This document shows, in pieces, positions 28,088 to 37,376 of a stretch of DNA of 64,000 bases; position 1 is the first letter of the stretch; each line of letters opens with the position of its first letter. The DNA is from CAZBWP01 sp964630265 (GTDB lineage Bacteria > Pseudomonadota > Alphaproteobacteria > Rhodospirillales > Defluviicoccaceae), in assembly GCA_964630265.1 (NCBI GenBank), contig CAZVRW010000006.1, positions 1 through 64,000 of the forward strand, read 5' to 3'. Under the pieces are notes generated by a model that worked only from the letters and a program-made list of their open reading frames with translations, searched no databases and had not been told where the DNA came from. The translations under genes were made by a program, and so were the position numbers.

Positions 28088-28957
28088 ATGACCAGGGTGG
28101 TTTACGTCGACGGTCGCTACGTCCCGTACGCGGCGGCGCACGTTCACGTCGAAGACCGCGGCTACCAGTTCGCCGATGGCGTCTACGAGGTGATCGCCGT
28201 GCGCAACGACCGCTTCGTCGACGCCGACGCCCATCTCGACCGCCTGGATCGGTCCCTCGGCGAGCTGCGGATCGCCTGGCCGGTGGCCCGCGCGGCGCTG
28301 ATGCCGATCCTGAAGGAGGTGGTGCGACGCAACCGGGCGGGCGGCTGCGGCGCCGTCTATCTGCAGGTGACCCGCGGCGTCGCCCCCCGGGCCCACGCCT
28401 TCCCGAAGGCTGCCAAGAGCGTGCTCGTGGCCATGGCCCGGCGGCTGCCGGTGCCGAGCCGGGAGGCGATGGCGCGCGGTGTCGCCGTCATCACCACCGA
28501 CGATCTGCGCTGGAAGCGGGCCGACATCAAGTCGGTCTCCCTGCTACCCAACGTCCTCGGCAAGCAGGCGGCGATCGAGGCCGGGGCGGACGAGGCTTGG
28601 CTGGTCGACGCCGACGGTCGCATTACCGAGGGGACGGCGTCCAACGCCTGGATCGTGACGCCGACGGGGGAGGTGGTCACCCGCCACCTCGACCGGGCGA
28701 TACTCGCCGGCATCACCCGGCAGAGCGTGCTCGACATTGCCGCCGAGCTCGGCCTCGCCGTCGTCGAGCGCCCGTTCACGGTCGCCGAGGCCGAGGGCGC
28801 CCGCGAGGCGTTCCTCACCAGCACCACGTCCTGGGTCAAGCCGGTCGTACGGATCAACGGCGTGCCGGTGGGTGAGGGCGGCATCGGGCCGGTCAGCGGC
28901 CGGCTGCTCGAGCGTTATCTGCGCCACATGGGCGCCGGCCCGGATCGCGGCGCATGA
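28088..28957 (+). CDS. dat: D-amino-acid aminotransferase (class IV PLP)
   Basis: 289-residue class IV PLP aminotransferase interconverting D-alanine and D-glutamate with their keto acids, supplying cell-wall D-amino acids. Features: YVDGRYVPYAAAHVHVEDRGYQ start, RLDRSLGELRI, catalytic Lys in RWKRADIKSVSLLPNVLGKQ, and EGTASNAWIV for cofactor binding. D-amino-acid versus branched-chain specificity cannot be settled from motifs alone, but the conserved trkA-dat-hfq position and RGYQFADGVYEV favour Dat. The stop overlaps the next ATG. Confidence 0.9.
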   Translation: MTRVVYVDGRYVPYAAAHVHVEDRGYQFADGVYEVIAVRNDRFVDADAHLDRLDRSLGELRIAWPVARAALMPILKEVVRRNRAGGCGAVYLQVTRGVAPRAHAFPKAAKSVLVAMARRLPVPSREAMARGVAVITTDDLRWKRADIKSVSLLPNVLGKQAAIEAGADEAWLVDADGRITEGTASNAWIVTPTGEVVTRHLDRAILAGITRQSVLDIAAELGLAVVERPFTVAEAEGAREAFLTSTTSWVKPVVRINGVPVGEGGIGPVSGRLLERYLRHMGAGPDRGA

Positions 28958-29613
28958 CGGCCGATCTCACCCGTCCCCGCGCGGTGATTTTCGACTGGGA
29001 CAACACCTTGATCGATAGCTGGGGGGCGATCCATGACGCCCAGAACCACGTCTTCGAACGCTTCGGCATGCGGCCGTGGAGCATGGAGGAGATTCGCCGA
29101 CGGGTGCGGGGCTCAATGCGCGACAGCTATCCGGCACTGTTCGGCGACCGCTGGCGGGAGGCCGGCGAGATCTTTTATGCCCGCTTCACCCAATACCACC
29201 TGGAGACGCTGACGCCGCTGCCCGGCGCCGCGGCGTTGATCGAGCGGCTGCACGCCGCCGGCATCTATCTGGCGGTGGTCAGCAACAAGAAGGGCGACTA
29301 CCTCCGCCAGGAGGCGGCTCACCTTGGCTGGGACCGCTGGTTCGGCCGCATCGTCGGCGCCTTCGATGCGGCCGAGGACAAGCCGTCGGTCATCCCTGTC
29401 GATCTGGCGCTGGCCGACAGTGGCATTGCGCCGGGCCCCGACGTGTGGTTCGCCGGCGACGCGGATATTGACCTCGAATGCGCAACGAGGGCAGGGTGTG
29501 TGCCGGTGCTCGTTCGCGCCGAGGCCCCCGCCGCTGGCGAGTTCGACGTGCACCCGCCGACACTGCACGCCTGTGATTGTATCGCACTTTCCAACATGCT
29601 GATGAGGCTCTAG
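28954..29613 (+). CDS. HAD-family hydrolase (phosphoglycolate-phosphatase-like)
   Basis: 219-residue haloacid-dehalogenase superfamily phosphatase. Motif I FDWDNTLIDSW holds the nucleophile and acid Asp; motif II is VVSNKKG; the motif III Lys is in EDKPSVIP; motif IV FAGDADIDLECA holds the metal acids. The four-helix cap after motif I suits a Gph/phosphonatase-type small-substrate phosphatase. The substrate is unknown. It is translationally coupled to dat and precedes hfq. Confidence 0.88.
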   Translation: MTADLTRPRAVIFDWDNTLIDSWGAIHDAQNHVFERFGMRPWSMEEIRRRVRGSMRDSYPALFGDRWREAGEIFYARFTQYHLETLTPLPGAAALIERLHAAGIYLAVVSNKKGDYLRQEAAHLGWDRWFGRIVGAFDAAEDKPSVIPVDLALADSGIAPGPDVWFAGDADIDLECATRAGCVPVLVRAEAPAAGEFDVHPPTLHACDCIALSNMLMRL

Positions 29614-29750
29614 AGTGCGAGTGAAATGAGCGGTGCCGGGGCTGTGCCGGCGAAGTTCGGGGGAGGGGACGCGAGAGCCCGTCGGTCGCCGATCAGCGAG
29701 GGCGCACCGTCGAGAATGCGATGCCTGTTTTTGTGCAGAAAAGAAGAGAG

Positions 29751-30014
29751 ATGAGCCCGATGTCCTCCGAAAAGCCGCAGAACGTACAGGACGTGTTCCT
29801 GAACTACATCCGAAAAAACAAAACGCCGGTCACCATCTTTCTTGTCAACGGGGTGAAGCTCCAGGGGATCGTGACGTGGTTTGACAATTTTTCTCTTTTG
29901 CTGCGTCGCGACGGGCACACCCAGTTAGTCTACAAGCACGCGATCTCCACGGTAATGCCATCCGTCCAGGTTCACCTGTTCGAACCGGACAAGGAGACGA
30001 CGGCGGAGGAGTGA
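29751..30014 (+). CDS. hfq: RNA chaperone Hfq
   Basis: 87-residue Sm-like protein that pairs small RNAs with mRNAs as a hexamer. Sm1 (NVQDVFLNYIRKNKTPVTIF, LVNGVKLQGIVTWFDNFSLLL) and Sm2 (YKHAIST, the YKH motif) are intact; the Gln for proximal RNA binding is in the first helix. Two starts are possible, ATG 29751 or ATG 29760; an AAGAAGAG stretch lies before the first. It overlaps hflX (GTGA). Confidence 0.96.
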   Translation: MSPMSSEKPQNVQDVFLNYIRKNKTPVTIFLVNGVKLQGIVTWFDNFSLLLRRDGHTQLVYKHAISTVMPSVQVHLFEPDKETTAEE

Positions 30015-31369
30015 GCACGGACCCGTCGCGTCATCCGGGCGCGGCGCTGCCCAATGGCGGCGCCGGAAGCTGCGTCGTCCTCCACCCACGCCTGTCGATC
30101 GAGGCGTCCGGTGACGGCCGCGAGGCCGAATCGGTTCTCGCCGAGGCCGAAGGACTTGCGGCTGCCATCGGCCTGACCGTGGCCCACGGCGAAGTCATCA
30201 ACGTGCCGAAGATCCGGCCGGCGACGTTGTTCGGCACCGGCACCGTCGAGCGTCTCGCTGCGCTGATCGGCGCGGCGCAGGAGGATGCGGAGACCCGGAT
30301 CGCCGTCGTCATCGTCGATTCGGCGCTCACCCCGGTGCAGCAGCGAAACCTGGAAAAGGCCTGGACCTGCAAGGTCATCGACCGGACCGGCGTGATCCTC
30401 GAGATCTTCGGGGAGCGGGCGCGCACCGCCGAAGGCCGTCTGCAGGTGGAACTGGCGGCGCTCACCTACCAGCGCAGCCGCCTGGTGCGGAGTTGGACCC
30501 ACCTGGAGCGGCAGCGTGGCGGCTTCGGCTTCATGGGCGGCCCCGGCGAATCCCAGCTGGAGACCGACCGCCGGCTCATCGGCGAACGCATCGCGCGCGT
30601 CAAACGCGAGTTGCAGGACGTCAAGCGGACCCGCGGCCTGCACCGGCAGGCGCGCCGGCGCGTGCCGTTCCCCATCGTCGCCCTGGTCGGCTACACCAAT
30701 GCCGGCAAATCGACCCTCTTCAACCGGCTGACCGCGGCGCAGGTCGAGGCGCGCGACCAACTCTTCGCGACCCTCGATCCGACCATGCGGCGTCTAGACC
30801 TGCCGTCGGGGCAGACCGTCATCCTGTCGGACACCGTGGGCTTCATCTCCAACCTGCCGCACGAACTGGTCGAGGCCTTCCACGCGACGCTGGAAGAGGT
30901 GACCGAGGCCGACGTGATCCTCCACGTCCGCGATATCGCGCATCCGGAGACCGAGCAGCAGAAGGCCGACGTGCTCACGGTCCTGCTCGAACTGGGGCTC
31001 GGCGACGAGATCGAGGGTCGGCTTGTCGAGGTGCTGAACAAGATCGACCTGCTGGCCGGCGCGGATCTGCAGGAGCGGATCGGACGGGTGAAGCGCAGCA
31101 ACGTTGCGATCGTGGCCCTGTCGGCGAAGACCGGCGAGGGCTGTGCGGAGCTCACGGCGGTGCTCGACGCTCGCTTGGCCGAACGGATGCCGGTCATCGA
31201 TGTCTCGCTCGCCCACGGCGACGGACGGACGCTCGCCTGGCTCTACGATCACGGTCATGTGTTGCAGCGAACCGAGAGCGCCGACGGGGTGCGCTTGCGC
31301 GTCCGCCTGACACCGGCGGATGCCGCTCGCTTCGACCATCGCGGCGTGCGGCCGACCGGCACCGGCTGA
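30011..31369 (+). CDS. hflX: GTPase HflX
   Basis: 452-residue ribosome-associated GTPase that splits stalled or heat-damaged ribosomes. The N-terminal HflX domain has GTGTVERL and the Arg/Gly-rich linker HLERQRGGFGFMGGPGESQLE; the G domain has G1 GYTNAGKSTLFN, G3 DTVGFI (LSDTVGFISNLP), G4 NKID and G5 SAKTG. Start is GTG 30011, overlapping the hfq stop. The hfq-hflX pair is near universal in Proteobacteria. Confidence 0.96.
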   Translation: MSTDPSRHPGAALPNGGAGSCVVLHPRLSIEASGDGREAESVLAEAEGLAAAIGLTVAHGEVINVPKIRPATLFGTGTVERLAALIGAAQEDAETRIAVVIVDSALTPVQQRNLEKAWTCKVIDRTGVILEIFGERARTAEGRLQVELAALTYQRSRLVRSWTHLERQRGGFGFMGGPGESQLETDRRLIGERIARVKRELQDVKRTRGLHRQARRRVPFPIVALVGYTNAGKSTLFNRLTAAQVEARDQLFATLDPTMRRLDLPSGQTVILSDTVGFISNLPHELVEAFHATLEEVTEADVILHVRDIAHPETEQQKADVLTVLLELGLGDEIEGRLVEVLNKIDLLAGADLQERIGRVKRSNVAIVALSAKTGEGCAELTAVLDARLAERMPVIDVSLAHGDGRTLAWLYDHGHVLQRTESADGVRLRVRLTPADAARFDHRGVRPTGTG

Positions 31370-31430
31370 GCGCCCGACCGGCCGGCGATCGCGCGACGAC
31401 CATCTGCATGGGCAACACGACGAGGTCTTG

Positions 31431-32255
31431 ATGGATCCCGATGTGGCGGCGGTTGCGGCCCTGATCCGGGAGGTCGCCGCGGCCGAAGTCCTGCCGCGGT
31501 TTCGCCGGCTGGCGGCGGCGGACATCAGCGAGAAATCCGGGCCGCAGGACCTGGTGACCACGGCCGATGTCGAGGCCGAACGGGCGCTGGCGGCGCGGCT
31601 GCCGGCGCTGGTGCCGGGCTCGCTGGTGGTTGGCGAGGAGGCGGCGGCGGCGGACCCGGACCTGCTCGGCCGACTTGCCGGCGAGGCGCCGGTGTGGCTG
31701 GTCGATCCGGTGGACGGCACCGCCAATTTCGTCCGCGGCGAGGCGTGCTTCGCCGTCATCGTCGCCTATTGCGTTGGTGGCGAGACCCGCGCCGGCTGGA
31801 TCCTCGATCCGCTGACCGACCGCATGATCTGGGCCGTCGCGGGGCAGGGGGCCTGGACCGGCGACGCCGAGGCGCACCGCCTGTGGTTGTCGTCGCCGCG
31901 ACCGCTCGCCGAGATGCGCGGCTCGCTCGGCTACACCCTCGGCAAACGGCTCCGCACCCGTATCGCCGCGGGCCTGCAGGACGGGCCGGGGGAGATCGTC
32001 CGCTATGGCTGCACCGGCCAGGAATACATGGACCTGGCGCGGGGCCGGCTCGACTTCGCCCGCTATCGCCGTCTGAAGCCGTGGGACCATGCCGCCGGGG
32101 TGCTGATCCACGCCGAGGCCGGCGGCCATGCCGCCTTGGTGGAGGACGGACGACCCTACCGGCCGGAGCCGCGACTGATGCCGGAGACGGTGCTGCTGGC
32201 GCCCGACCGGCCGAACTGGGAGCGCCTGCGCACCGCCCTGGATGCCGCCACCTGA
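31431..32255 (+). CDS. Inositol-monophosphatase family protein
   Basis: 274-residue member of the Li+-sensitive, Mg2+-dependent phosphatase family (IMPase/CysQ/HisN group). Metal ligands are in VVGEEAA, WLVDPVDGTANF and the distal KPWDHAAGVLIHAEAGG. Substrate could be inositol phosphate, histidinol phosphate or PAP; the sequence does not decide. The start has an upstream GAGG. The stop codon lies within a 12-bp duplication that repeats CCTGA (32244-32267). Often found after hflX in Alphaproteobacteria. Confidence 0.88.
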   Translation: MDPDVAAVAALIREVAAAEVLPRFRRLAAADISEKSGPQDLVTTADVEAERALAARLPALVPGSLVVGEEAAAADPDLLGRLAGEAPVWLVDPVDGTANFVRGEACFAVIVAYCVGGETRAGWILDPLTDRMIWAVAGQGAWTGDAEAHRLWLSSPRPLAEMRGSLGYTLGKRLRTRIAAGLQDGPGEIVRYGCTGQEYMDLARGRLDFARYRRLKPWDHAAGVLIHAEAGGHAALVEDGRPYRPEPRLMPETVLLAPDRPNWERLRTALDAAT

Positions 32256-32303
32256 GCCGCCGCCTGAGCCGGCACCGTCAACCAAACTGGGAGGAAATGA
32301 CCG

Positions 32304-33173
32304 ATGTCCACTGTCCGTGCGAGTTTTCTCGGTCTCGGCGTCATGGGGTATCCCATGGCCGGGCACCTGATCCGGGCCGGCCATGCGGTCACCGTCTACA
32401 ACCGCACCCGGAGCCGCGCCGCGCGCTGGGTCGCCGAGCATGGCGGCCGGGTCGCCGAAACCCCGGCCGACGCGGCCCGCGATGCCGATCTGGTAATGGT
32501 CTGCGTCGGCAACGACGACGACGTGCGCGGCGTAGTGTTGGGCGAGCAGGGCGCCTTCGCCGGCATGACCGCCGGCGCCATCCTCATCGACCACACCACC
32601 GCCTCGGCCGACTTGGCGCGCGAGCTGGCAGCCGTCGGCGCCAAAACGGGCGTGCACGTTCTCGACGCGCCGGTCTCCGGCGGCCAGGCCGGTGCCGAAG
32701 CGGGGCAGCTCACGGTGATGGTCGGCGGCGAGGACGCGCCGTTCGCCCGCGCCCAACCGGTGCTCGCCGCCTACGCCCGCGCCGTCACGCTGATGGGGCC
32801 GATCGGCAGCGGCCAGCTCACCAAGATGGTCAATCAGATCTGCATCGCCGGGCTGGTGCAGGGGTTGGCGGAAGCGCTCGCCTTCGCCGGCCGCGCCGGC
32901 CTCGACGCCGAGAAGGCCGTCGCCGTGATCGCCAAGGGTGCGGCCCAGTCGTGGCAGATGGACAATCGCGCCGCCACCATGCTCGACGACCGCTTCGACT
33001 TCGGCTTCGCCGTCGACTGGATGCGGAAGGACCTGGCCATCTGCCTCGCCGAGGCGCGGCGCAACGGCGCCCGGCTGCCCGTCGCGGCGCTGGTCGACCA
33101 GTTCTACGCCGAGATCCAGCAACGCGGCGGCGGCCGCTGGGACACCTCGAGCTTGATCCGCCTGCTGCGCTGA
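32304..33173 (+). CDS. NAD(P)-dependent beta-hydroxyacid dehydrogenase (3-hydroxyisobutyrate/tartronate-semialdehyde type)
   Basis: 289 residues. An N-terminal Rossmann domain begins SFLGLGVMGYPMAGHL; the substrate-binding DAPVSGGQAGAEAG loop and the catalytic Lys in GSGQLTKMVNQ follow, then the all-helical C-terminal dimerisation domain with FGFAVDWMRKDL. Family members reduce or oxidise 3-hydroxyisobutyrate, tartronate semialdehyde, glyoxylate or succinic semialdehyde; specificity is unresolved. It has an upstream GGGAGGAA ribosome-binding site and is convergent with mazG, which ends 4 bp away. Confidence 0.9.
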   Translation: MSTVRASFLGLGVMGYPMAGHLIRAGHAVTVYNRTRSRAARWVAEHGGRVAETPADAARDADLVMVCVGNDDDVRGVVLGEQGAFAGMTAGAILIDHTTASADLARELAAVGAKTGVHVLDAPVSGGQAGAEAGQLTVMVGGEDAPFARAQPVLAAYARAVTLMGPIGSGQLTKMVNQICIAGLVQGLAEALAFAGRAGLDAEKAVAVIAKGAAQSWQMDNRAATMLDDRFDFGFAVDWMRKDLAICLAEARRNGARLPVAALVDQFYAEIQQRGGGRWDTSSLIRLLR

Positions 33174-33177
33174 GCCG

Positions 33178-33996
33178 TCACTCGTCGGCCTTGGCGCGCT
33201 GCCAGAGCGCCTCCAATTCGTCCAGGGTCATCGCCGCAAGCGGTGTGTCGCCGGCCGCCGCCGCCAGCGCCTCGATGCGACGGAAGCGGCGCTCGAACTT
33301 GGCATTGGCCCGGCGCAGCGCCGCCTCGGGATCGAGATCCAGCTTGCGGGCGACGTTGACGCAGGTGAACAGGAGGTCGCCCAGCTCGTCCTCCAGCCGG
33401 TCCCGGTCGGCGCCGTCGGCCATCTCCAACGCCAGCTCGTCCGCTTCCTCGGCAAACTTGGCCAGCGCCGACGTGGCGTCCGGCCAGTCGAAGCCGACCC
33501 GAGCCGCGCGCTTCTGCAGCTTCGCCGCCCGCGTCGTCGCCGGCAGCGCCAGCGGCACGCCGTCCAGCGCACTGTGCGGTTCCATGTCGGCGACCGCGTC
33601 CTTGGCGGCCAGCCGTTCGGCCGCCTTCTGCTCCTCCCAGGCCCGCGTCTGTGCCGCCGCCGAGTCGACCACGGCGTCGGCGAAGACGTGCGGGTGCCGG
33701 CGCTCCATCTTGTCGCAGATGGCCGCGACCACGTCGGCGAAGGCGAAGGCGCAGGTCTCCTCGGCCATGCGCGCGTGGAACACCACCTGCAGCAGCAGAT
33801 CCCCGAGCTCGTCGCGCAGGTTGGCCAGGTCGCCGCGGGCGATGGCGTCGGCCACCTCGTAAGCTTCCTCGATGGTGTAGGGGGCGATGCTGGCGAACGT
33901 CTGCTCCACGTCCCAAGGGCAGCCGCCCACGGGATCCCGCAACCGCGCCATGATCGCCAACAACCGCCGAATATCCCCGTCCATTCCAACCGTCAT
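33178..33996 (-). CDS. mazG: Nucleoside triphosphate pyrophosphohydrolase MazG
   Basis: 272-residue tandem-domain MazG hydrolysing (d)NTPs to monophosphates, a house-cleaning and ppGpp-related role. Both domains carry the EExxE...ExxD metal pattern: TIEEAYEVADAI/DELGDLLLQVVFHARM and FAEEADELALEM/EDELGDLLFTCVNVARK. The GGCPWDVEQTF start motif is present. I prefer ATG 33996; a TTG at 34020 and an ATG at 33984 are alternatives. In related genomes mazG follows hflX; here it is on the opposite strand. Confidence 0.95.
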   Translation of the reverse strand: MTVGMDGDIRRLLAIMARLRDPVGGCPWDVEQTFASIAPYTIEEAYEVADAIARGDLANLRDELGDLLLQVVFHARMAEETCAFAFADVVAAICDKMERRHPHVFADAVVDSAAAQTRAWEEQKAAERLAAKDAVADMEPHSALDGVPLALPATTRAAKLQKRAARVGFDWPDATSALAKFAEEADELALEMADGADRDRLEDELGDLLFTCVNVARKLDLDPEAALRRANAKFERRFRRIEALAAAAGDTPLAAMTLDELEALWQRAKADE

Positions 33997-34194
33997 GCCA
34001 GACCTGGCGGTCGCTGCCAACCGTCAAAGGGGGGCCCGGCGCCAGCCCCGGCAGGGGCGACACTGCGCAAGCTCGGCCTGGAACGGCGGTGGGCAGTCCA
34101 AGTCCACGCGATACGCGCCGGCCGATACGCACCGGCGTCTTAAAGTCGCATAAGATATATTATGGCAAATAATAACGCCCGTCGAAGCAGGCGG

Positions 34195-34968
34195 TTACGC
34201 CTCGATGACCATGCCGTCCCAGGCCGGTTCGATGCCGGCGGGCAGCCGCGCCGCCAGCGTTTCGTGGTCCAACGCGCCGCCGAGATGGGTCAGCACGCCG
34301 CGCTCAGGGCCGACGCGGGCGAACCACGCCAGCGCCTTGTCCACGTCGCAGTGCGTCGGGTGCGGCCGGTCGGTGAGCGTGCCGACGATCCAGACGCGCA
34401 CGCCCGCCAGCAGCGAAAACGCATGCTCGGGCAGCTCCACCACGTCCGTCGTGTACGCCACCGGCCCGAAGCGAAAGCCGAACGTCCGGGAAAACCCGTG
34501 GCTCTGCTCGATCACCGCGACCGGAATCGTGCCGATGTCCAACGCGTCGCCGTCGCCGATGGCGTGCGGTGTCAGCGTCGGCTTGTAGTAGAACCGCGCC
34601 CCGGCATCCAAGGGTTCGAAAACATAGGGAAACCGCGCGCCGATGATGGCCAGCGTCCGCGTGTCGCCATAGACATCCAGCGGCGCGTTGCGCATCCGGT
34701 TGATCGCCCGGAGATCGTCGATACCGTGCAGATGGTCGGCGTGCGCGTGCGTGTACAGCACCGCGTCCACCGTCGCGACGCCCGCCGCCAGCAGTTGTTC
34801 GCGCAAATCCGGCGGCGTGTCGACCAGCAGCCGCGTCGTGCCGTCGTCCACCAGGATCGCCGGTCGCGTCCGCCGGTTCTTCGGGTTGGCGGGATCGCAC
34901 GCCCCCCAGCCCCAGTCGATGGCCGGCGTCCCGCTCGAGGCGCCGGATCCGAGGATGGTTACCCTCAT
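34195..34968 (-). CDS. MBL-fold metal-dependent hydrolase (PhnP-like)
   Basis: 257-residue metallo-beta-lactamase-fold protein close to PhnP/Lipoate-associated hydrolases. The metal site reads THAHADHLHGIDDLR; further ligands are in YTTDVVELP and the terminal THLGGALDHE. The N terminus MRVTILGSGASSGTP and the extra PANPKNRRTRPAILV insert fit the cyclic-phosphodiesterase subgroup. Its ATG overlaps the tatD stop, so they form one unit. A weak stem followed by TTATTATTT at about 34165-34190 may end the transcript. Confidence 0.88.
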   Translation of the reverse strand: MRVTILGSGASSGTPAIDWGWGACDPANPKNRRTRPAILVDDGTTRLLVDTPPDLREQLLAAGVATVDAVLYTHAHADHLHGIDDLRAINRMRNAPLDVYGDTRTLAIIGARFPYVFEPLDAGARFYYKPTLTPHAIGDGDALDIGTIPVAVIEQSHGFSRTFGFRFGPVAYTTDVVELPEHAFSLLAGVRVWIVGTLTDRPHPTHCDVDKALAWFARVGPERGVLTHLGGALDHETLAARLPAGIEPAWDGMVIEA

Positions 34969-35738
34969 GCGGCTTTTCTGAACAATCTGAAGAAGTTGTC
35001 GGTCGTCGCCGCGGCCAGGTCGTCGAGCGCCATGCCGCGGATCCGGGCGACCTCGGCGGCGGTGTGGTGGACGAACGCCGGCTCGTTGCGCTTGCCGCGC
35101 TTCGGCACCGGCGCCAGGTACGGCGCGTCGGTCTCCACCAGGATGCGGTCCAGCGGCAGCGCCGCCGCGGTCTCGCGCAGGGCCTCGGCCTTCTTGAAGG
35201 TGACGATGCCGGCGAAGGAGATGGAGAAGCCGAGATCGACTGCGGTTTCAGCAAGTTGTCGCGTCGAGCTGAAGCAATGCAGCAGGCCCGGAAAGGGCCC
35301 CTGCCCCATCTCCTCCGCGAGGATCCGGGCGGTATCGGCGTCGGCTTCGCGGGTGTGCACGACCAGCGGCAACTGTGCCGACCGTGCCGCCGCGATGTGG
35401 GCGCGGAAACTCCGCTGCTGCGCCTCGGCCGGGCTGTGCAGGTAGTGGTAGTCGAGGCCGGTCTCGCCGAAGCCGACCACCTTCGGGTGCTCGGCGAGAC
35501 GGACCAGCGTCGCCGCCGACGTCTCCGGTTCCGACGCCGCCTCGTGCGGATGGATGCCCACGGTGCACCAGACGTTGTCGAACCGTTCCGCCACCGCCAG
35601 CACCCGCGGAAACCGGGTAAGGTGGGTGCAGATGGTCAGCATCGTCGCCACGCCCGCCTCGCCGGCCCGCGCGACGACGTCATCGAGTTCGTTGGCGAAC
35701 TCCGGAAAGTCCAGATGACAATGGCTGTCGACGAGCAT
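34965..35738 (-). CDS. tatD: TatD-family metal-dependent DNase/hydrolase
   Basis: 257-residue TIM-barrel hydrolase (3' exonuclease/quality-control role). Metal ligands: SHCHLDFPEF, GFGETGLDYHY, VVHTREAD, LHCFSST and VETDAPYLAPVPKRGKRNEPA. ATG 35738 begins the conserved MLVDSHCHLDF. In related genomes tatD follows metG directly; here a 2.3-kb module separates them and a terminator-like stem lies just upstream, so tatD probably needs its own promoter in the remaining spacer. Confidence 0.95.
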   Translation of the reverse strand: MLVDSHCHLDFPEFANELDDVVARAGEAGVATMLTICTHLTRFPRVLAVAERFDNVWCTVGIHPHEAASEPETSAATLVRLAEHPKVVGFGETGLDYHYLHSPAEAQQRSFRAHIAAARSAQLPLVVHTREADADTARILAEEMGQGPFPGLLHCFSSTRQLAETAVDLGFSISFAGIVTFKKAEALRETAAALPLDRILVETDAPYLAPVPKRGKRNEPAFVHHTAAEVARIRGMALDDLAAATTDNFFRLFRKAA

Positions 35739-35799
35739 GCGCAATTCCCTTCCGGCGTCACGGCCCGACAGATATCGCGGCCGCTCCGGCGGTTGTCCA

Positions 35800-35834
35800 G
35801 ACGCAGAAACGCGCGGTCGCTGCCGACCGCGCGT
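35800..35834 (-). terminator. Putative terminator of the subtilase module
   Basis: An 11-bp perfect stem (ACGCGCGGTCG at 35809-35819 with its complement at 35824-35834) and 4-nt loop lies 41 bp beyond the subtilase stop. On the minus strand the stem runs into TTTCTGCG, a short T tract. Confidence 0.6.
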
Positions 35835-35875
35835 CTCCCGTTCGAGCGGACCCGCCGCGGCGGGTGGTCCGTTGG

Positions 35876-37375
35876 TCAGAAGTTGGCCAGGGCGAACGCC
35901 ACGGCCGCGTCCACGTCGACCAGACCGTGACCCGTTGCCGCATCGACCCCGGCGTGGGCCTGAACGTTGAACCGCGGATGGTTGCTGCCCAGCGTGACGT
36001 CCACCGCGGTCGCCTTCAGCGCCTGCGTCACTTGGGCCGGCTTCAGCCCCGGCTTGGCGCCGAGGATCGCCGCCGCCGCACCGGCGATCTGCGGCGCCGC
36101 CGCCGAGGTCCCGGAAAACAGCGCCCAGCCATCGCCCGCCGTGGTGCCGTCGCCCTCGGGATCGTGGGGCAGCGCCGGCTGACTCTGGCCGACGTCGATC
36201 TGACAGCCGGGCGGGATCGGCAACATGATGTACTGGGCCCGCGGCAACATGCCGACCAGACCGGACACGTCGGGCACGATGACGTCCTGAAACCAGGGGC
36301 TCATATAGCCGCTGGTGTAGTTCGATGCCTGCAATTCCAGCGCCGCGCTGGCGAACGTGCCGCCGGCCGCCAGGACGCCGGGAACCTGCGGTTCGATGGT
36401 GAAGCTGCCGTTGCCGGCGGAGAAGACGACGAAAATGTCCTGTTCGACGGCGTCGAGAATCTCCATGGCCCAGGCGATGTCGAACGGATCGAGCGGTCCG
36501 GACGGCGGAAACGGACCATCGCCGCCCCACGAGTTGGTGAGGATCGCCGGCGCCATTTCCTTGGCGCGGAGGAAGCCGGCGATGGCGCCGACCAACCGCC
36601 CGGCGTTGTCGCTAGCGCGGATCGCATGCAGTTCGGCCGCCGGGGCGACGGCGAAGATGTTGGCCGACTCGCCGGTGCCGTGACCCACCGGATCCCGCGA
36701 GGGACTGGTATTCGGCACCACGGTGATCGTCGGTTTGACCGCGTAGCCGTGGGCCAGGAAGAACGGGTGGACCGCCTGACCGCTGTCCACCATGGCCACC
36801 TTGACGCCCTCCCCGACCATACCCTTGCGTTGCGCCGTCAGGGCATTCAGCAGCAGCGCCACATCGCCGGGAACGCGCAGGTGGAACTTCGACACCAACG
36901 GCGGGATCGGCGTCGGAAAGACGGCCTGCAACATCCGCGGCCGCTCCACCAGAACCGCCTCCAGTTCGGTCTCCTTGCGGCTCTTGATGCTAGCGGCGCA
37001 GCGCACCTCGGGCTGCCCCTTGCCGATCACGTCGATGTGGGTGACATAGCGCAGGCGGTCCACTTCGGCGTGCATCAGGCGTTCGAAGGCGACCAGCTTG
37101 CCGCCGGTCAGTTCTTCGAACGCGGCGGGACTCCCCGAGACGGCGATGCCGATGCCGCTCGACGCCAGCACGGTGAAACCGTTCTTCTCCAGCGTCTTGC
37201 AGGCCGTGTCTCGATCCTCACGGCTCGCCCGATAGGGGGCGGTTCCGGCGGTGAGCGCGTCGATGCCGGCGTCGAGCACCGACTTGCCGCCTTGCGAGCG
37301 GACCGAGACATAGCCCTGCAGAACCTCGGGAATCGGCGTGCTCGATGGGATCTCGAGTGGCAGACGGGAATGCAT
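35876..37375 (-). CDS. S8 (subtilisin-like) serine peptidase, cytosolic, with N-terminal pro-domain-like region
   Basis: 499 residues. The catalytic triad is complete: Asp197 (VKVAMVDSGQ), His232 (DPVGHGTGES) and Ser424 (FSGTSAAAPQIAG), with oxyanion Asn322 in FSAGNGS. There is no signal peptide or transmembrane helix, so the enzyme is predicted to be intracellular. Residues about 55-145 (TLEKNGFTVLASSGIGIAV ... AAFEEL) form a domain that resembles the small protein encoded upstream, like a built-in pro-peptide. The ATG has an ideal AAGGAGG site lying inside the end of the upstream gene. It interrupts the conserved metG-tatD order and has its own terminator, suggesting acquisition as a unit. 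Substrate unknown. Confidence 0.9.
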   Translation of the reverse strand: MHSRLPLEIPSSTPIPEVLQGYVSVRSQGGKSVLDAGIDALTAGTAPYRASREDRDTACKTLEKNGFTVLASSGIGIAVSGSPAAFEELTGGKLVAFERLMHAEVDRLRYVTHIDVIGKGQPEVRCAASIKSRKETELEAVLVERPRMLQAVFPTPIPPLVSKFHLRVPGDVALLLNALTAQRKGMVGEGVKVAMVDSGQAVHPFFLAHGYAVKPTITVVPNTSPSRDPVGHGTGESANIFAVAPAAELHAIRASDNAGRLVGAIAGFLRAKEMAPAILTNSWGGDGPFPPSGPLDPFDIAWAMEILDAVEQDIFVVFSAGNGSFTIEPQVPGVLAAGGTFASAALELQASNYTSGYMSPWFQDVIVPDVSGLVGMLPRAQYIMLPIPPGCQIDVGQSQPALPHDPEGDGTTAGDGWALFSGTSAAAPQIAGAAAAILGAKPGLKPAQVTQALKATAVDVTLGSNHPRFNVQAHAGVDAATGHGLVDVDAAVAFALANF

Positions 37376-37376
37376 G

